10,078 nucleotides of DNA from positions 456-10,533 of the forward strand of contig DFCM01000016.1 of assembly GCA_002366995.1 (NCBI GenBank), in the 5' to 3' direction. The stretch's first letter is position 1, and every line of letters begins with the position of its first letter. Below, piece after piece: positions 6,266 to 10,078 of the stretch. The stretch comes from a bacterium UBP3_UBA3054 (GTDB taxonomy: Bacteria > Auribacterota > UBA3054). The notes under the pieces were generated by a model. It searched no databases. It was not told the origin of the DNA and saw only the letters and a list, made by a program, of their open reading frames with translations. A program made the position numbers and the translations under genes.

Positions 6266-7627
6266 TCACTGACGGGATTTGATCCACTCTTTAATGAGAC
6301 CGCCCCAGGCTTCGTAGCCGGCTTCCGTCAACTCGATTCCGTCCTCGGAATACGCTTCCGGAAGTCTTCCGCCTTCATCTAAGAGCACGCTGGCGGGATC
6401 GACGACGTAAACGTTGTCGCCTTCCAAGCCTCTGATCAGGAGATCATTGGTCTCGTCGACCCATTTCCTGACGGGGGAATCCTTTTCCCTGCCCATGGGC
6501 ATGATGGGCGTCACCAGGATGCGGGCGTTCTTCTGTTTCTTCTTGGCGGCTTCCACGAGGACTGTGACGCCGGCCGCGACTTCCTCGGGCGCGTTGTTGG
6601 TGTTGGGGCTGCCCGCGCAGATGACGACGTTGCCGGCGGAATAGCCGTTCAGTTCGCCGTATTTGGCGCGCCACAAGACGTTCTGGACCAGGTCGCCCTG
6701 ATACGTCAGGTCGAGCTCAGTGCCTTCGCCCACGATCTTTTTCCTGGCGTCTGGAGCTTTGCTGTAGAAACCATTGAGGAAAGAGTCGCCCAGGAAGACC
6801 ACGTCGAAGCTGCCTTTGGCCTGCGCTCTTCTGTCAGCCAGGGCGTCCCACCAGTCTTTGTCCTGGCGCACCACCGGAGCCACGCAGAAATTCGGGTTCG
6901 GATTGTCTATGATGTTGGCCAAAAGGGGCAGAAGGTTCTTGACCCAAACTCTGTAGCCCTTGACGGTGGGATGCAGATAGTCGGTGGAGCACATCGCCAC
7001 AGGCAGCGTGCCGTCCGGCTCCAGCATCTGGTTGCCCCAGTCGCACCATATGACCTGCTTGCCGTCGCAGAGTTTCACGATCTCTTTATTGACGACGTCG
7101 TTGCGCTTCCTGTAGATGTCGCTGTCGTCGGTCCCGCGGGGCGTGATGGAGCAGAGGATGATGACCGCCTGAGGCTGTTTTTCCTTCATGAGGTCGATGC
7201 ATTTCGAGATGCCCAGGACCGTGTCGCCGGCCGGCTCAAGATAGAGGCTTCTGGCGCCGGCGTTGTTGGTGCCGATCATCAGAACGAGCGCCTTGGCCTT
7301 GTAGCCGTCCAGTTCGCCGTTTTCCATGCGCCACAGAACGTGCTCGGTGAGGTCGCCGCCGTAGCCGAAGTCGATGGCGCGGTACGGGGTGCCTTCGAAG
7401 TACTGTCTCCAGACGACCGCGCCGGTCTCCTCGAAATAGTGCGTGATACTGTCGCCGAAAAAGCCGATCTGCACTGTGGAGCCGTAGCGCTTGATGAGCG
7501 CGAGCTTGGAGTTATGGCGTTCCATCCATCCGGAGTAGTTGTGGATGACAGGATCGCATGAGGTGGGCGGCGTGGCGAAAAGCTGGACGCAGCCCAGGAT
7601 CAGGGATAATAAAACTAATTTTCTCAT
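6266..7627 (-). CDS. Secreted two-domain SGNH protein: intact domain 1, degenerate domain 2
   Basis: A 453-residue protein starting MRKLVLLSLILGCVQLFA. An upstream in-frame ATG at 7663 would overlap the previous gene and bury the signal peptide behind 12 polar residues, so I prefer the ATG at 7627 with GGAG eight bases upstream. Cleavage could follow Ala18; ILGC (10-13) is a weak lipobox, so a lipoprotein is possible. Domain 1 is canonical: GDSITHYFE (Ser60), GYGGD (Gly91), GTNN (Asn121), DYLHP (Asp216, His219). Domain 2 keeps Ser282 (GDSFLNG), Gly311 (YQGD) and Asp429, but block III GTNN has become GSPN (Pro341 for the oxyanion Asn) and block V DxxH has become DGIE (Glu432 for the catalytic His). 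Domain 2 is therefore probably inactive, while the fold markers VLWR and AGYEAWG remain. Domain 1 should act as an esterase on an unknown substrate. The gene follows its neighbour by 25 bases and precedes the next by 13. Confidence 0.9.
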   Translation of the reverse strand: MRKLVLLSLILGCVQLFATPPTSCDPVIHNYSGWMERHNSKLALIKRYGSTVQIGFFGDSITHYFEETGAVVWRQYFEGTPYRAIDFGYGGDLTEHVLWRMENGELDGYKAKALVLMIGTNNAGARSLYLEPAGDTVLGISKCIDLMKEKQPQAVIILCSITPRGTDDSDIYRKRNDVVNKEIVKLCDGKQVIWCDWGNQMLEPDGTLPVAMCSTDYLHPTVKGYRVWVKNLLPLLANIIDNPNPNFCVAPVVRQDKDWWDALADRRAQAKGSFDVVFLGDSFLNGFYSKAPDARKKIVGEGTELDLTYQGDLVQNVLWRAKYGELNGYSAGNVVICAGSPNTNNAPEEVAAGVTVLVEAAKKKQKNARILVTPIMPMGREKDSPVRKWVDETNDLLIRGLEGDNVYVVDPASVLLDEGGRLPEAYSEDGIELTEAGYEAWGGLIKEWIKSRQ

Positions 7628-7635
7628 ATCCTTTT

Positions 7636-7639
7636 CTCC
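7636..7639 (-). promoter_or_regulatory. Ribosome binding site supporting the start of the third SGNH gene
   Basis: GGAG on the minus strand lies eight bases before the ATG at 7627, in the 25-base gap after the preceding stop codon. It supports this start over the in-frame ATG at 7663, which lies inside the preceding gene. A second purine run, AAGGA, is too close to the ATG to be the main site. Confidence 0.5.
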
Positions 7640-7652
7640 ATTGTTGGAATTA

Positions 7653-9038
7653 TTAGTTTTCAATAAAAGGTTTCACGGCTTCCGCCCAGACGCGGTAGCC
7701 CTTTTCGTTGGGATGCAGGAAATCGGGGAACACGGATTCGGAGAGCGTTCCGTCTTCTTCCATGAGCTTTTCGTTGAAGTCGAGCCAGACGACCTTTTCG
7801 CCGTCGGCGTATTTCTTTATGATCTCGTTGACTTTTCCGTTCTTTATTCTTCTCTCATTCGTGGGCTGCTTGTCCCTGGGGAAGATCGGCATGAGAAGTA
7901 TCCTGGCTTCCGGCTGTTTTTCCTTTATCACATCAAGGCAGGCTTTAATGGCGGCCGCCACGTCCTCGGCGGGATCCTCGACGTTGTTGGTGCCGATCAT
8001 GACGGCCACGTTCTTGGCCGTGTAGCCGTCCAGTTCGCCGTTCTGCAGTCTCCAGAGCAGATGCTGAGTCTTGTCGCCGCCGTAGCCGCAGTTCAAAGTT
8101 TGTATCCCGGAGAAGTATTCCTCGAAGACCGGTTTGCCCCAGCCTTCCCAGCCGTGGGTTATGGAATCGCCGCACAAGACCAGATTGAAAACTTTGTTGG
8201 TGCTGGAGCAGATCTTGACCCTGTGATCGAAGAGGCGCTTCCTCCACCACTCTTCCTCAAGCTTTGCGGCAGGAGTTATGGCTTCCGGTTCCTTTTCCTT
8301 TTCGGGAACGAGGAATTCGTCGAGGAGCGGCTTCAGGGCCTGGAACCATTTCTCATACCCTTCCTTGGTGGGATGCACGAAATCGTAGAAAAGCGCCTGG
8401 TCGACTTTGCCGTCCGATTTTAGGAGAGGATACGACCAGTCGAGCCAAAAGACTTCCCTGCCGTCCGTGAATTTCGCGATCTCTTTGTTGACGATGTTGT
8501 TCTTTATTCTCCTCGGATCCTCCGGCAGTTCGCCGCAGGGCGGGATCGGGCACATAATAACTTTCGCGTTGGGGAAGCCGTTCCTGATCTTCTGCAGGAT
8601 AGCCGTGATGGCAAAGATAGTGTCGGCGGCGGGATATTCCGGATGCAGCCAGCTGTTGTTGGTGCCGATCTGCAATACGACCACCTTGGGGTCCAGCCCT
8701 TCCATCTCGCCGTTCTCAAGCCTCCACAGCAGGTGCTGCGTGCAGTCGGCGCTGTAGCCGAAGCAGATGCCCTTGTAGGGACCTTTGACAAACTGTTCGT
8801 CCCAGATGGCTCCTCCGCGGTCCTGCCACTCCCACAATTCGGTAATGGAGTCGCCGTAGAAAGCGACCAGCGCGTCGCCGCGCTCTTTTATTTCGTTGAG
8901 TTTGGCGTTGTGCTTCGTGCACCACCAGTAATTGGAATCCGTGCTCTGGGGAGCTGCCGTCATGGCCGGCATGAGGCCCATGGCGAAAGTGAAGGACGCC
9001 AAAAACAGAGTGAAAATAAAAGCGGATAATTTTTTCAT
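7653..9038 (-). CDS. Secreted two-domain SGNH (PAF-acetylhydrolase-like) esterase
   Basis: A 461-residue protein beginning MKKLSAFIFTLFLASFTFA, a Sec signal peptide probably cleaved near residues 19-28. I chose the ATG at 9038 because AAGGAG sits five bases upstream; a GTG six bases earlier overlaps that site. Domain 1 has block I GDSITELWE (Ser64), block III GTNN (Asn127) and block V DFVHP (Asp219, His222), but block II reads GYSAD, placing Ala98 where the oxyanion Gly normally lies. Domain 2 is canonical: GDSITHGWE (Ser292), GYGGD (Gly321), GTNN (Asn351), DFLHP (Asp439, His442). Each domain is preceded by a WW motif (38-39, 264-265). Domain 2 should be an active esterase; domain 1 may be active or weakened, since Gly to Ala is mild. 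The start lies two bases after the preceding stop codon, so translation is probably coupled. The C-terminal coding sequence is very like that of the preceding gene, showing recent duplication. Confidence 0.92.
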   Translation of the reverse strand: MKKLSAFIFTLFLASFTFAMGLMPAMTAAPQSTDSNYWWCTKHNAKLNEIKERGDALVAFYGDSITELWEWQDRGGAIWDEQFVKGPYKGICFGYSADCTQHLLWRLENGEMEGLDPKVVVLQIGTNNSWLHPEYPAADTIFAITAILQKIRNGFPNAKVIMCPIPPCGELPEDPRRIKNNIVNKEIAKFTDGREVFWLDWSYPLLKSDGKVDQALFYDFVHPTKEGYEKWFQALKPLLDEFLVPEKEKEPEAITPAAKLEEEWWRKRLFDHRVKICSSTNKVFNLVLCGDSITHGWEGWGKPVFEEYFSGIQTLNCGYGGDKTQHLLWRLQNGELDGYTAKNVAVMIGTNNVEDPAEDVAAAIKACLDVIKEKQPEARILLMPIFPRDKQPTNERRIKNGKVNEIIKKYADGEKVVWLDFNEKLMEEDGTLSESVFPDFLHPNEKGYRVWAEAVKPFIEN

Positions 9039-9040
9039 GG

Positions 9041-10078
9041 TCACTCCTTGCAGTATTTTTCAAGATATGGTTTCAAAGCTTCCGCCCAGACGCGGTAGCC
9101 CTTGGGAGAGGGATGCAGGAAATCCGGGAACATTTCCTTGCTGATGGTCCCGTCTTCGTTCATCAGTTCTTTTCTGATGTCGAACCAGATGATGTTCTCC
9201 CCGTCCGCGAACTTCTTTATGAGCTCGTTGGTCTCGTCGTTCTTTATCCTGATGGGATCGTCGGGCTTCTCGTTGCAGGGGAAGATGGCGTGCAGGATGA
9301 TCTTGGCCTTGGGCTGGCGCTTCCTCATTTCCTGGAGGATCAATCTTACGCCTTCCGCCACGTCTTCCTTTTTGGCCTTGTGGTTGTTGGTGCCGATGAG
9401 CAGCGTGATTACCTTCGCCTCGTAGTTGTCAAGTTCGCCGTTCTGGACGCGCCAGAGCTGGTTCTGCGTCCAGTCGCCGCCGTAGCCGTTGTTCAAAACG
9501 GAGAGGCCGGAGAAGAATTCGTCGGCGACAGTCTTCCCGTTGCTCTCCCATTCCCACATGTGCGTTATAGAGTCGCCGCACATGACCAGGTCGAATTTAT
9601 GATCTTCCTTTTGGAGGATCTGCGTGCGTCTTTCCCGCATGCGCTGCATCCACCAGCCCTGCTCGCTCTTCGTCTGGGGATAGTAGGCTTCCGGCGGACC
9701 GTCAATATAGAGCATCCAGTCCAGCATAGGCTTCAATCCCTCGAACCACTTCTGGAAACCTAGCTCGTTGGGATGGACGAAGTCCGGCATCAGCCTTCTG
9801 TCCAGGACGCCGTCCTCGTTGACGAAATCCTTGGCCCAGTCGCACCAGAAGACGGTATGATGGTCGCACATCTTGATCATCTCGGCGTTGATGGCGTCGT
9901 TCTTTACTCTGCGGGGATCGTCTTTCTTCTCGCCGCAGGGCGGAATGGCGCAGAGGATTATCCTGGAGATGTAGAAGCGGGACCTTAGCTTGTCAAGCAC
10001 CGCCTTGACGCCCAGGACCGTGTCCATGGGCGGATACTCGGGCTGGTTCCAGCTATTGTTCGTGCCGATCTGGATGAC
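9041..10078 (-). CDS. Two-domain SGNH (PAF-acetylhydrolase-like) esterase, 5' end outside window
   Basis: Partial gene: the frame is open to the window edge, giving 345 residues; the start and any signal peptide lie beyond base 10078. The visible part begins inside domain 1 at block III (IGTNN, residues 4-8) and keeps its block V (DFVHP, D99 and H102). A linker with a WW motif (142-143) leads to a complete domain 2: block I GDSITHMWE with Ser170, block II NGYGGD with Gly201, block III GTNN with Asn231, block V DFLHP with Asp319 and His322. All residues equivalent to human PAFAH1B3 Ser47, Gly74, Asn104, Asp192 and His195 are present, so domain 2 should be an active serine esterase. The family removes short acyl groups, typically acetyl; the substrate here is unknown, and a polysaccharide acetyl ester is my inference. 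The last two codons (Lys-Glu) form the Shine-Dalgarno sequence of the next gene. The family call is firm; the substrate is not. Confidence 0.9.
   Translation of the reverse strand, partial: VIQIGTNNSWNQPEYPPMDTVLGVKAVLDKLRSRFYISRIILCAIPPCGEKKDDPRRVKNDAINAEMIKMCDHHTVFWCDWAKDFVNEDGVLDRRLMPDFVHPNELGFQKWFEGLKPMLDWMLYIDGPPEAYYPQTKSEQGWWMQRMRERRTQILQKEDHKFDLVMCGDSITHMWEWESNGKTVADEFFSGLSVLNNGYGGDWTQNQLWRVQNGELDNYEAKVITLLIGTNNHKAKKEDVAEGVRLILQEMRKRQPKAKIILHAIFPCNEKPDDPIRIKNDETNELIKKFADGENIIWFDIRKELMNEDGTISKEMFPDFLHPSPKGYRVWAEALKPYLEKYCKE
9044..9049 (-). promoter_or_regulatory. Ribosome binding site for the second SGNH gene, inside the preceding gene
   Basis: AAGGAG on the minus strand lies five bases before the ATG at 9038. 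The same six bases are the last two sense codons (AAG GAG) of the upstream gene, immediately before its TGA stop. This decides the start against the GTG at 9044 and implies translational coupling. Confidence 0.75.

Noticed and set aside
7628..7663. Upstream ATG at 7663 as the start of the third SGNH gene
   Set aside because: It would overlap the preceding gene and add 12 mostly polar residues before the signal peptide. The ATG at 7627 has a GGAG at good spacing and starts the hydrophobic signal directly.
9039..9044. GTG at 9044 as the start of the second SGNH gene
   Set aside because: It overlaps the AAGGAG ribosome site, so the ATG at 9038 is the likely start; the difference is only two residues.

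Overview
The window is almost wholly coding, and every gene I can support is on the minus strand, so the biological reading order runs from base 10078 down to base 1. Seven genes lie head to tail with gaps of 2, 25, 13, 16, -4 (overlap) and 46 bases, which looks like one operon or a tightly coupled transcription unit. Base composition is moderately GC-rich. Six of the seven genes were read in frame with no internal stops or frameshifts. No tRNA, rRNA, CRISPR array, insertion sequence or convincing terminator was seen. The organism is Gram-negative in style (Sec signal peptides and strong Shine-Dalgarno sequences). The abundance of secreted PAF-acetylhydrolase-like SGNH proteins beside a long DUF362 protein and a GT4 glycosyltransferase fits the PVC superphylum (for example Lentisphaerota, Kiritimatiellota or Verrucomicrobiota), but this assignment is tentative.

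Bases 10078 to 4882 hold four consecutive paralogues. Each encodes a protein of about 450-460 residues built from two SGNH/GDSL hydrolase domains of the platelet-activating-factor acetylhydrolase (PAFAH alpha) type; the first is cut by the window edge. Three have a visible Sec signal peptide. The active sites decay along the array. The first gene's complete domain is intact. The second has Ala for the block II oxyanion Gly in domain 1. The third has an intact domain 1, but domain 2 has lost the catalytic His (Glu) and the block III Asn (Pro). The fourth has no nucleophile in either domain: GDS has become GDE and GDD. This mixed set of apparently active and apparently dead tandem esterases is the most interesting thing in the window.

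Bases 4865 to 2431 hold a GT-B family 4 glycosyltransferase with a GTG start, overlapped by four bases (ATGA) by a DUF362 protein of unknown function. This pair is cytoplasmic and suggests synthesis of a surface or exported glycan. The esterase-like proteins would act on, or bind to, such a glycan outside the cytoplasm (inference).

Bases 2384 to 1 hold one uninterrupted reading frame of at least 794 codons that runs off the window without a stop. It encodes a secreted protein with three related modules of about 60 residues, a signature segment resembling proteins annotated as 'carbohydrate-binding family V/XII', a His/Trp/Gly/Cys-rich segment, and a long Ser/Thr/Gly tail built from 14 copies of RVGT. 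Three of the tail units are near-identical 66-base tandem repeats. A plausible sigma-70-like promoter for this gene overlaps the end of the DUF362 gene.
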